NCBI GenBank assembly: GCA_020055645.1
Contig: CM034547.1
Span: forward strand, 45,854,409-45,918,408
Direction: 5' to 3'
Length of the DNA: 64,000 nt
Origin: Tomocerus qinae
Taxonomy: Eukaryota > Arthropoda > Collembola > Entomobryomorpha > Tomoceridae
Every line of letters starts with the position of its first letter. The first letter of the stretch is position 1. Below, piece by piece: positions 32,600-42,956 of this stretch. The translations under genes and the position numbers were made by a program. The notes beneath the pieces are model-generated. The model was not told where the DNA came from. It ran no database searches and saw only the letters and a program-made list of their open reading frames with translations.

Positions 32600-34429
32600 T
32601 CCTTTAATAATGAATTTGTTGTAAATCTATAATTAAATTGCCAAAATAAGAACCAATGAAGTAAATATATTATGAATAGGTATTGGTAGCGTCTGAAGAC
32701 TGATTGACGGTTTCGGTCGTGACCAGCGTCTAGTTTTATACTTTTCAAACAGCATTTTTTGCGCTAAATTCATTTCTGAAAGCGTTTTATTTCTGAGATA
32801 AAGAAGGTTTATGTTTTGATGATGTGATATCCCTCAAATCTACATAAAACTACAATATATTATATAGAATATAGATCCAAATTAATTACGGATTGCAGTA
32901 AAACTTTATATTATCGTGGTACAAAAGGATACTTTTTGTAATTACCTACATGACTAGACAGGTTGATTTTATTTTTTAACAAGCACTTAAAAGTCAGCAA
33001 CACAAATAGTTTGATATTGAGAAGTTATGCGTACGTACATACATAATAATGCACTTACGGATCTACACGGCTTATACTTACCATTTGTGGTGTTACACAT
33101 ATATTTTTGTCTTCATATTTTTTAAGGCATATTCATTCACACAGATAACATATATTCAAAATTAACATTTCCATATTTTGACAATTAAGTTTTACTAACA
33201 TGCAAACCTACATTCTCAAATCTCATAAAATAGCTCTAAGTGCACAACTTAAATCTCAAGATTCAATGTTTTAAGATCTACCTAAATTATATCTGTATAG
33301 CAGGGCCGGAACAACCCATGGTCGGATTGGGCAGCTGCCCAGAGGGCCTCGCGCATCGTAAAAATTCTTCATGTAGCTACAAGGGCAAAAACACCTCTTA
33401 ATTCATGAAAAATACGTTTGGGAACGGTGCTAGATAGTTTGTAAGCCTATGTCGCGGTATAGCTTTCACAATATATGCTGAAAATGAAGCATTAAAATCT
33501 AGCACTTAAATCTATAGTTTATTGACTGTAATGAATACGTGTTAAACTGATTGTTTAGGAACTGCAACTGATCAATTTTTCATAGTTTTCATCAATATTA
33601 GCAAAAGACAAATACTTGGTTATATAATATATGTCCCCTAACTATACATAGCTATGAGTTTTCCTCCACTATTCTCAGCGGAACCAATTCGGTATGATAC
33701 GTAATATGGATATGTGTAATGGGACCTCGCTCTCGGCTGCTTCGCCCACGGCCTCGCAAAAGCTTGCTCCGGCGCTGCTGTATTGTATCATTTTGTACAT
33801 CTAGGCGAGGCTTTCAATTTATCTCACAATAAAACAAAGAACCTCGTAAAATTATAATTGAACAGAGGCTAGCAAAGCTCTGGTTCTGGAGTGCCCTATA
33901 TATAGATATTAAGTATAGCTTATCTGCATTTTGTTTATCTGTTTCACACAAAGGAACATGCTTTATATTAGCTAAATTAAAAGACATAAAACCGTAATCT
34001 CCTGGATAGATTAAAGTTACGACTGTTTTAATATTATGTAATTACTTTTTCGATTGTGTTTGAGGATAGGCGAATTTGGTATATAATAAAGCTTTGTTGG
34101 TAAATTATATCAAAAAGTAAAACTATAAACTTGAAAACTAAAATTTTAAGGTGTTTTGGGAAAAGTTGGGATACGGAGGGAGTGACATTGAAATTGAATT
34201 AGTTGAATGTAAAGATAATAATATTATCTCATACTTCATCTAAGTAAGAGTATAACAAGTTTTAAAAAGTTGCTAGATAACCTTATTCTATTTACTACAT
34301 CGCTAATAATTTATAACGTGAATGTATCGGCATTGCAACCAATCTGCAGAAAACGATCGGAGAAAGGATAGTAGAATGGCAAGTCGAAGGAACTTAAGGT
34401 TAAGACCACTTCTAGTCGTACAGAAAGAT
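32600..34429. other. Intergenic with a GC-richer repeat-like patch
   Basis: Mostly AT-rich and featureless. The patches at about 33302-33360 (GGGCAGCTGCCC inside) and 33721-33785 (GCCTCGCAAAAGCTTGCTCC) are GC-richer than the rest and look like transposon debris. I could not define ends or a family. Confidence 0.35.
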
Positions 34430-35199
34430 TTAAGTCCGGTAAGAAACGTTTGCCAAAAATCCACTGTCTGTAAAGAAAGAAATAAAATAAAAAATCAATT
34501 TTAAATCCCAGATTAGTTACTAGAAAGAAAGTATAGCTTTTCAAAGAAATCAATCAGCGACTTTTGTACAGTTACCTCTAGCTTCTCGGCAACATGTACA
34601 TGGTTTTGTCTTATTGATTATTCCTAGATTTATTCTGCCTGAAATGATAAAATTAGGCATGCTAATTTATATTAAGTGCGATGGAAAAAAATAATAAAAT
34701 ATTTGTAGAAAATGTAAACAATGTAGAAAATTGCAGTACGATTTAATTCAATTGGCAAATTTGTAGTCAGATATTTTGACAGGAAGACAGGAACCATTTC
34801 CATTAATTTGTTAGTAAGTATTTGTTGAAATACATCTTGGATCTGTGACTGAATAGTTTGGCGTATTATATCCTGAAAAGCCGGCTGCGAAAGCAGAGTT
34901 TGTACCAGAAAAGCGTCCGAGGAACCTCCACCACGAGATCGACGTCTAGAACTTCCATCTGGACTATAGGGAAGAGGATATTGGGAAAATGGAGTTGGAC
35001 TTGGAGATGGAGACCTACTTTCGTTTGCATCGGCACCTTGGGCACTTCCAGAATTTCTACCAGGGGTATTCGGACTTGGATTGTTCTGAGGAGGATTGTT
35101 AAAGCTTGGGGACCCTCCGGGGTTCGTCGTTGTGCTATTATAATTCTCAAGTTCGCTTAATAAAGATTCGAAAGCGGGATCATTTTTGGTTTCAGACAT
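34430..35199 (-). CDS. Low-complexity protein with C-terminal Cys cluster, unknown family
   Basis: Three exons, 34740-35199, 34576-34638 and 34430-34467, join in frame to 186 residues. Unspliced, exon 1 would run into a 22-residue hydrophobic tail and stop. The downstream exons have strong acceptors (ATCATTTCAG and TTCTTTACAG) and only one open phase each, which supports splicing at AATC/GTACTG. Residues 1-20 are acidic, and about 20-95 are Asn/Pro/Ser/Gly-rich disordered sequence with the basic patch SSRRRSRGGGS. Residues 96-152 look helical (IIRQTIQSQIQDVFQQIL). The tail holds PCTCCREARDSGF. No signal peptide, so it is probably nuclear or cytoplasmic. I do not recognise it. The Cys trio might bind metal, but that is a guess. 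Confidence 0.55.
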
Positions 35200-35514
35200 C
35201 TTTGAATGGTCTACAGATTTTGAAGGCGAGGTAGTCTAATGAGGTCTGCAAATAACTTTGATAGATTACTTAGAATTTTGACATAGGATACGAAGACCCT
35301 CAAGATTGAAAGTGGGCGATTTGCTCTTTGTATTACAACTGGCCACGGATGTTCACCAAGATGTTCACTGATGTGACAAATTGATCACAGGATCACACAG
35401 GCTTAGAAGGATTGATGGGATTGCCCAATAAAATGCAATGTTTTTGCAGTTTTAATAAAATTATTTTTGTAGTTTTAGCAACCCAACTGGATATTACCCC
35501 TAATTACCTAATCC
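35200..35514. other. Intergenic, no gene recognised
   Basis: Upstream flank of the low-complexity gene. No TATA box seen. Confidence 0.4.
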
Positions 35515-35522
35515 CTACATAC

Positions 35523-37084
35523 CAAGGTGGGGTAAATTTCTATAGTGACGCTTGTTTTGCTTATACACAGGTGGGGAAAGGACCATTATTTCGGGGGACA
35601 AACTCTGGGACAAAAATATGAATTTTTGTCCCAGCAGTCCCGTCCCCATCTTAGATTCCTTGTATGCGTATTTCACATATTAACAGGCGTCTACTATTGT
35701 CCATTGCTAGAATTAGCGATGGTTAGGCTAGGCGGTACGTGTGCTGTCAAGTGTTGCACAAAGAAAGGTAGCCCTTCTGCTCGTATTTTATTTTCCAAGC
35801 GTACAGAAAGAATGCATAGTTGGATTTTGTGCTTTGTTGCGGAGTTTTAAAAGCGAACCTCGCTAATTTTGGCGTCTGTATTATCAATCCAACGAAAGTT
35901 TTCCTCTGCTGATAACGATAACAAAAGAGAGTTCGCGCTTGACTGGGCACGAACAAAGGAGACCACCTACAGAGCTATTGTGTCCTCTTATCAGCAGAGG
36001 AAAACTTTCGTTGGATTGATAATAAATTGCATTTATCTTTACATGATTTTATTATTCTGAGTTTTCGGTGGCTTGAGGCTAAAAAAATCAATTTTTTCGT
36101 GGAACTTCCTCAGTCAAATATATCCTAGGCTTTTCAGTTAATGGAATCGTTGACTGCTTATTTAGGTGTCGCATTTATAATTTAAAAGTGCCGATTTCAG
36201 ATTGAACTTCCTCAAGAAGTTAATCTATGATAGAGGTGCACATGGGGTCAGGTCAATGAGTTTGGAGGAACTGAGAATGAGACTGATGATCATGAACATT
36301 AAGCAACTTCCCATTGCCCCGGAGCTGAGACTGGAGTATGGACTCCGGTTGAAAATCTTTGTTAACCAGTGACTAAAATGGCCGGCTGGTTGAAATGTTG
36401 TAGATTAAGTAGATTAACAGTGTCGATTTCAGAATGAAATTCCTCAGGAATTTGCTTGTGGGTTAGGGGGCCAATGAGTCCAGTTGTACTGTGGATTATA
36501 AAAATTTAGCACCTGACCCGCTGCCCAGTGAGGCTCGAGTTGGAGTGAGTGGAGTGGAGTATAGACAAGGACAAGTAGGGAACGAGAATTTTATTATTTA
36601 TTTAATTATTTCTGAAACCCATTACAGTTAAGCTCTCAGAATTTCCACCTCTATATATTTGTACTTTAGCATTTAGGGACTTGGAATTGACAAAAAACGG
36701 GGTTAAAGTCTCTTTTCCATGGTGGAAGCATTTTGCCAATGGGAAATGATTGCAGATTTCCATGATTGCAATTGTTGCGTGTTCCATTGCATAGATTGAA
36801 TCGTGAGTTTAATTTGTTGAAAATTTTACGTTAATCTCGTTACATAGGTATTAAGTACTTCAAATTAATTGGAAACTAAATGACTATCAATTTGTATGGT
36901 ATCTCTATGATTATTCTAATGAAAATGAGTTCCTAACCTTTTCCTAACTGAATTTGGATTGGTACCATGAGCTGGGACGATCCGTCCCAGAGTTTGTCCA
37001 TATCATTTCAATGGTAATATAGAGTCCTTTCCTCACCTGTGTATCTACGATAAATGTATTGCTATAGAAATTAAGCCCACCTTG
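35523..37084. mobile_element. Non-autonomous hAT-like element (1.56 kb)
   Basis: Inverted termini of about 110 bp (35523-35630 and 36975-37084) begin CAAGGTGGG and share AATTTCTATAG, ATACACAGGTG, GGAAAGGAC and ACAAACTCTGGGAC. The 8-bp direct repeat CTACATAC lies at 35515-35522 and 37085-37092. Termini starting CAAGG plus an 8-bp duplication fit hAT. The interior has a perfect 38-bp inverted repeat (35878-36025) and two diverged direct repeats (about 36190-36370 and 36410-36570), but no transposase that I can recognise. Confidence 0.8.
35878..36025. repeat. Perfect inverted repeat inside the hAT-like element
   Basis: Arms 35878-35915 and 35988-36025 are exact reverse complements over about 38 bp, with a 72-bp spacer. 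The core is CAACGAAAGTTTTCCTCTGC. It could be a nested MITE or a structural hairpin. Confidence 0.85.
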
Positions 37085-37092
37085 CTACATAC

Positions 37093-37982
37093 CAACCTTC
37101 AAGGGATGCCGAATCGAGATCGAGATTAGTTTCTACTCAACTAATGCTAAAAGGATGTTCATTTCTGTCTCATATCCGTATTTTTAGTAAATGTGATCAC
37201 AGCTATTATTATGGCGAGGATACAATGTAGTCCTATTATAGTATATAGTTTGATGAAACCTTAACCTATAATACCTCCCATGAAATAACCTATAAGACTA
37301 TTACACTTACACTTTAATGCTTTATTTAGGTATCAGATAATTGAGATGATTGCAGTAATCCTAGTTTTATACGCGTACCTATAAACAATATTATTATGAT
37401 TATAAATACAGGCCCAAAGCTGACAACTAAAGGTTAGAGTAGAGGATGTGTTTCATTTCAATGAATGCTAAATACTATTCATTGGAATAAGCTTTTAGAA
37501 TGTGGCTTCTGATATCTAATTTTGTTTCAGTTGTGGAAAAGTCGAACAGAAGCAGTTTAGTCCATTAAAAACATTAAACAGGAAGGCAATATTTTATAAT
37601 ACTCATTCAACAGCACAATAAAAATCTGAACAAACTTGGTGGCGTATGACTGGTTAGTTATTACATCATTTCAATAATTTTTGTTTTAAAATTCATAATA
37701 TTTCATGCAAATTGAGTAATTGTAGAAACATACCAGAGAATACTTTCATCTTTCTTACATGAAATTGTCCAGAAAATACGGCTACTGACAACTAGATTGG
37801 TAAAGCCCATTTGAAGTTAACCAGGAACATAAGCGATATAAACATATACCTCCATCCAAATATGCAGAACATTTTTAGTAATGATTTAATGATTGATTTG
37901 CATAATTGGATCCCGCGATATTCATTAAGCATTACTTAGAGACTGTACAGCAAATTAAACTTATTCTAATGATAGATTCAAG
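37093..37982. other. Upstream region of the TTC39 gene
   Basis: AT-rich; no coding stretch recognised. It may contain 5' untranslated exons. Confidence 0.4.
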
Positions 37983-39850
37983 ATGATGGTTCCAGATTTA
38001 GAAGACAGTGAGGACTCTTTTGAAGACGCATTAGAACATGTTTCAAAACCAGGGCAGATGACTTTGGCATTGAGTATAGATGAGTGCAAGATCGGGATGA
38101 AATTATTTCTAAATAACCAATTTGACGAAGCCCGTACTTTGATGAGACCTTGGGCTGAAGAAAGCATGTACCACGCATTGGGAAATGGAGTGTTTTATTT
38201 CTTAGAAGCCATGATGACATTTGAACAACAGAAGATATTAGAAGCCGGATCTGCCTTAGATCAGTCGATGGAAGTTTGTCAGAGATTTCGGAAAAAGAAT
38301 TCTATTTACGAATCCCTTGGTAAAATAATTCGGAGATCAAACTATGATAATCTTAGCGAAGAAGAAATCCATGCCGAATTATGCTATGCTGAATGTCTGC
38401 TACTGAGAGGAACACTAATGTTTATTGAAGATGAAACATTGATCAGTTTTGTCCGTGGGGGTTTGAAAATGAGATCCTGTCTGAATGCTTTCAAGGAATG
38501 TTGGAGTATTTTGAAATATCGACATTGGGACGATTCTAATTCAAAACACAAAATTCATTTTGAAAGTGGCGTACGAATGGGAATGGGAGGCTACAATCTG
38601 CTGTTGTCTTTGGTTCCTGCAAGAATTATGAAACTCTTAGAATTTCTTGGTTTGGTTGACAATCGTGACGAAATAAAAGCCACCGGTCTAGAACAATTCA
38701 GTATCGGAAGCAAGCTTGATGGATCTGTTCGTCAAGTTTTATGTGCAATGGCATTGGTTGGCTATCATTTATTCGTCACTTATGTAGTCGGCTATGGAGA
38801 GGGAGATTTGAATTTGTCCGAACAATTGATCACTGAACAATTGGAAATTTTCCCTGATGGAGTCTGGTTCAATCTAGCAAAAGGAAGACTGGAATATGTC
38901 AAGGCAAATATTGACGATGCGATCGAGTGGTATAAAAAAGCGTGGAAATCTCAAAACGATTGGCTTCAGATACAACATTTGTGCTACTGGGTTAGTATTT
39001 TAAATCAATTTTTTAATTGGGTCTTTTAATCTATTTTAATCTAAAAATTACATACATTTAATTTTAGGAATTACTCTGGGCTCACAGTTTCAAACAAGAA
39101 TGGGTCCAGGCAATAGGTTACGCAGATATGCTGTTGAAACAGAGTAAATGGTCTCCGGCAGTTTACGGGTATTTAAAAGCTTCGTTTATGTGCATGATTT
39201 ATGACACACTTGGAAAAGAAGAACAGCAAGAAGTTTCTCAACTTTTTAAAAACATCCCAAAATGGAAACAAAGAATTGCGGGGAAATCAATTCCCATTGA
39301 AAAATTTGCTGTTAAGAAATCCGAAAGATTTTTTGCTCAAGGAGAAAAATTAGTCCTTCCGGCAGTAGAACTTCTTTACTTGTGGAATCAATTCAAAATT
39401 TTGGGAAAGCAAACCAGTTTAATTCAGCCTTTGTTACTACTCATTGAAAAACATATCCAACTAATAGGAAAGGAAAAAGATGACTATTATTACGTCGATA
39501 ATTTGTGTCTTTTGTATCTCCTGAAGGGAATGTGCTATAGATACATGAATTGTCTTCTACAAGCAGAAGAAACTTTCCGTGAAATCATTTTATATGAGAA
39601 ACAACTTGTCGTTGATAACTACCTTGCACCATTTGCAACTTACGAACTTGGAATTACAATTTGGTCTCAAGGAAAACCTGATGTAGCCATTAAAATTTTA
39701 GAAAATGCAAATCATAACTATAAAGGTTATTCACTGGAATCTAAATTACACTTCTTAACACATTCGGCTCTAGCTGATTTGAAAATTTTTGTAAAAAATG
39801 AAAAAAAACTTTCATTCAACAACCATGAAAAAAATGGCATCTTAAAATAA
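37983..39850 (+). CDS. TTC39: Tetratricopeptide repeat protein 39 family (TTC39)
   Basis: Two exons, 37983-38990 and 39068-39850, join in frame to 596 residues, the usual length for TTC39A/B/C (DUF3808, related to yeast Iml2). The N-terminal third carries family signatures: FLNNQFDEARTLMRPWA, ESMYHALG, MTFEQQ, EEIHAELCYAECLLLRG and FVRGGLKMR. The helical repeats continue with NLAKGRLEYVKANIDDAIEW and, in exon 2, LLKGMCYRYMNCLLQAEETF. The family is cytosolic or membrane-associated and has been linked to lipid handling in vertebrates (TTC39B); the molecular activity is not settled. The start is the first of two adjacent ATGs after an AT-rich leader, giving the acidic N-terminus MMVPDLEDSEDSFED. 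No break is visible. Which of the A, B or C paralogues it matches cannot be decided here. Confidence 0.92.
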
Positions 39851-41290
39851 AAAATTATAATCTACCGATTTGCATTATAGAACTCAAATATAGTAATTTG
39901 TATACCTTTTCTACTATAAATTATAGATCAAATGAAGCCTTACATAAAAATGAACTGTCGTGCTGTCGTGCAAACTTCTATTATCCAAATTTAACATTAG
40001 TGTCTTACTTACACACACTTGGTAAATATACTCAAAGTGAGCAATCTAGTTTCAAAATTCAGTTAATTATTGATTCTACCATCAAAAAAATCTTCATTCA
40101 TCCTTGTGTATTGTGTGAAATATTTTTTTCGCAAAACTATCTCTACCTAGGTATGCCATTTTATTCTTATTGTGCATTTATGGTGTGCCAGCAGGGAACC
40201 TCCTCATTTGCTCTTTGCCTGCTGCTGTCGTGTTGTCCCTGTGTTTAATTTTAATATCTAACCAAGTAGTAAGTGAATAGCTAGGTAAGCTTTTTATTCG
40301 GAAGTAGCCAAGGACATGTCCACTGCAAGTACGAAAATATATACTGTTGCAGCATAGCGTGTAATGATTTAGACCTCATTCGTTTCTCATCTCTTTACTT
40401 AACTTACTTTGCCAAATGATGTTCACTAATACTATTGTATGTCAATATCAAATACTAGAATCATCAGATTCATCAAATAAAACTATTTTGGTGCCTAAAT
40501 ATGAACTTACCAACTACTACCTTCTCAATGATTTTCTACATCAATTTTGTACAAGCCACAGGCGGAAATGCTATTTCGTCTTGTTCAGATAAATGGACTG
40601 CATGACTGATCAAACTATCGAAACTCCGTCATGAATTCATTCTATAATTAAATCCTCAAAGTCAAAAGTACCTTAATCATTTTAATAAGGTTTGAAAGTA
40701 GTATTTTCATTATATCGCCTATCATTTAGCATTAGAAATTAAATGTAAATGGTTATCTCACGTGCACACTCTCTGCATTGTCTACATTTATGATCACAAT
40801 ATTTTGCCCGTCAAAAGAAGTCACAAATCATATCTTTACCATAACGAACTACGTATACATAATTAATACATTCATGCACCTATACATTTTGAACAACTAC
40901 CTACATATATGTATGGACTTATTTCAACATTTTTGCATAAGCATACTACATGGTATAATAGACTATTCTACAACATAGGGCATCGTTTTACGCACACAAA
41001 ATTGATAATGGCCAGAAGTCTTATACAGATGAAATAGCAGCAGCTTAAGCCAGCGTCTCATTACGTGACTTCTCTCAAGTGCTTATCGATTTCCTCAAAT
41101 AATTCTTCAGCACGATGAAGTGCTTTAACTACATTAATTACAACACCGACACAATGCAGACGAAAATAGATGATTATTTTTTCAGTGATTAACCTTGGTT
41201 AAGTCGGTTATACTTTCAATTGCATTTACTAATCTGTTAAATAAAAAGGAACGTGAGACTACGCACAAACTCATCAAAGTCGTCATTATG
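39851..41290. other. 3' flank of TTC39 and intergenic
   Basis: No gene recognised. An open frame at 39898-40248 (plus) does not begin with ATG and probably lies in the 3' untranslated region. Confidence 0.4.
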
Positions 41291-41298
41291 TATAAATA
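41291..41298 (+). promoter_or_regulatory. TATA box of the Gly/His-rich peptide gene
   Basis: TATAAATA, 86 bp upstream of the ATG at 41377. Confidence 0.65.
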
Positions 41299-41376
41299 CC
41301 TTAGATCTGGCACTAGGATATGGCAGTTGTAAGTCAATCTTATCCCTGTAATCAACAGAAACGCCTTAGAAGTACT

Positions 41377-41807
41377 ATGTGGATCAAAAAATCGGTAAAA
41401 TATTCATTTCATTCATAATATATCATATTTTTATCTAAAAACTAACTATGTTTACTGGTAGACAGCTTTGTAAAAAGTAGGGGCATTTAAAATCGCCTTG
41501 AATCTAAATGGAATCTAATAAGAATGATCTACCTAATATATTTTTACCCTGTGAACAATTGGGAATGTTTTAACAATCTCTCATATCATCTCTTTTTCGG
41601 AAATAGTTTTTCGTTTATTTTTGTCTGCTGATCTTGGCAATCATCGGAGTGACTCAAACCGAAGCCGGTCTTAAAGGATTGAAACGGAAAATCCACGGAC
41701 TTCATGGCAAGAAACATGGAGGTGGCGGAGGAAGAAGAGCATACGGAGGTCATGGAGGTCACGGAGGTGGATATGGAGGGGGTCACGGGGGATACGGCCA
41801 TGGATAA
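41377..41807 (+). CDS. Secreted cationic Gly/His-rich peptide, candidate antimicrobial
   Basis: Two exons, 41377-41394 (six codons) and 41607-41807, join in frame to 72 residues; they complete a textbook signal peptide across the splice site (MWIKKS, then FFVYFCLLILAIIGV and a likely cut after TQTEA). The mature part of about 46 residues starts with a basic amphipathic segment (GLKGLKRKIHGLHGKKHG), then GGGGRRAYGG and a Gly/His/Tyr tail of GGHGGHGGGY-type repeats ending GHG. There is no Cys. Strongly basic glycine-rich peptides with this layout are known as arthropod antimicrobial peptides (for example armadillidins, acanthoscurrins). His-rich runs could also bind metal, or the product could be cuticular. 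An AATAAA lies near 41871. The tiny first exon makes the gene easy to miss. Confidence 0.75.
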
Positions 41808-41879
41808 ACTATATGTGAAAGAGTTATCCTACTACATGGAAAAGAATGTAACGCAACTTTTTTATGAGCAATAAACAAC

Positions 41880-42956
41880 GCATTTTTGAATATCACGTTC
41901 ATTCACTATCACAACTGACTCAGTTAATAGTGCATAGCCTCTTCTAAACCATCGCTTTACCAAATTTTGTGTTAGGTAAAGTATACGTTACTTGTTTTCG
42001 AACTGTTTTATAGATGGAAAATGCTGACCATGAAATATCCACTATTGTAATAACGTATTCTTGTGTATAGATGAGAAATGGAAATGAAGACTATTACTAA
42101 CATGTTATGATCATCTGGTATGACAAAAACAATGTAATTAAACCAGATATTTTTATCTCTTTATACAGAGATCACACCATACAAACTGGAGGTAAATAAA
42201 CTCATTGCCGGTACAAGAATATTTTTACACTAGCACAATATACAGAGAGATACAGTCCAAATATTATGTACAGAGAGACACAGTATTTACCTTCCATCAT
42301 TTGTAACATGCAGATGTAGAAAATCATACGACAAAACGAAGCCGGTATACTAGATTCTCTGCAAACATGGAACATAATATAATTATTTAGATTTCTTTAT
42401 AAAGGTACATACACTTACTACCTACGAATGGAAACAGGATTTTCGTCATTGTTCGTTATCACTTCATGGGGTATTAATGTGGTATGCTATACTGGATGGA
42501 CACACTTTGAAGGTCACGACTTCTCTTCTGAAATAACATTATAAAAAAGAGGCTATGTATCTATGAGCTACACTAACTAAGCACGTAGGTTTACCATTCC
42601 TCTTTAAGTTAAGTCTACACAAGACTACTATATTGGTGTATGTACATGGGCATAGTTTGTTCAAGCTGTTAAATACACTATACTTATAAACAAGAATTCA
42701 GTATACTGATGCTGATCAGCACTAAAAGTTGTTATTGTACTTGCGTTTGTAAATTGTAAACAAGTGCCTGGAAGAGGTAGTATCTAACTGCTACTATCTA
42801 CTAATACTATAAGTCAGTAATAGCATTATTATATGAGTTTCTTTACAGATAGTAGAACTATTGTCATAATCAGTTTGAGGTTTAGAGTAACCAGTGTCCG
42901 TTGAATTTCAAGATGTAAGGTTTACATTGATTTAAAAGTGAACTTACAAACTCAAA
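41880..42956. other. Intergenic, no gene recognised
   Basis: AT-rich. No coding stretch or ordered repeat seen. Confidence 0.4.

Noticed and set aside
36235..36380. Open stretch in the hAT-like element (MSLEELRMRL)
   Set aside because: Part of a diverged internal repeat; the sister copy is not open, so protein coding is unlikely.
39898..40248. 116-codon open frame after TTC39
   Set aside because: No ATG start; low-complexity, probably 3' untranslated sequence.
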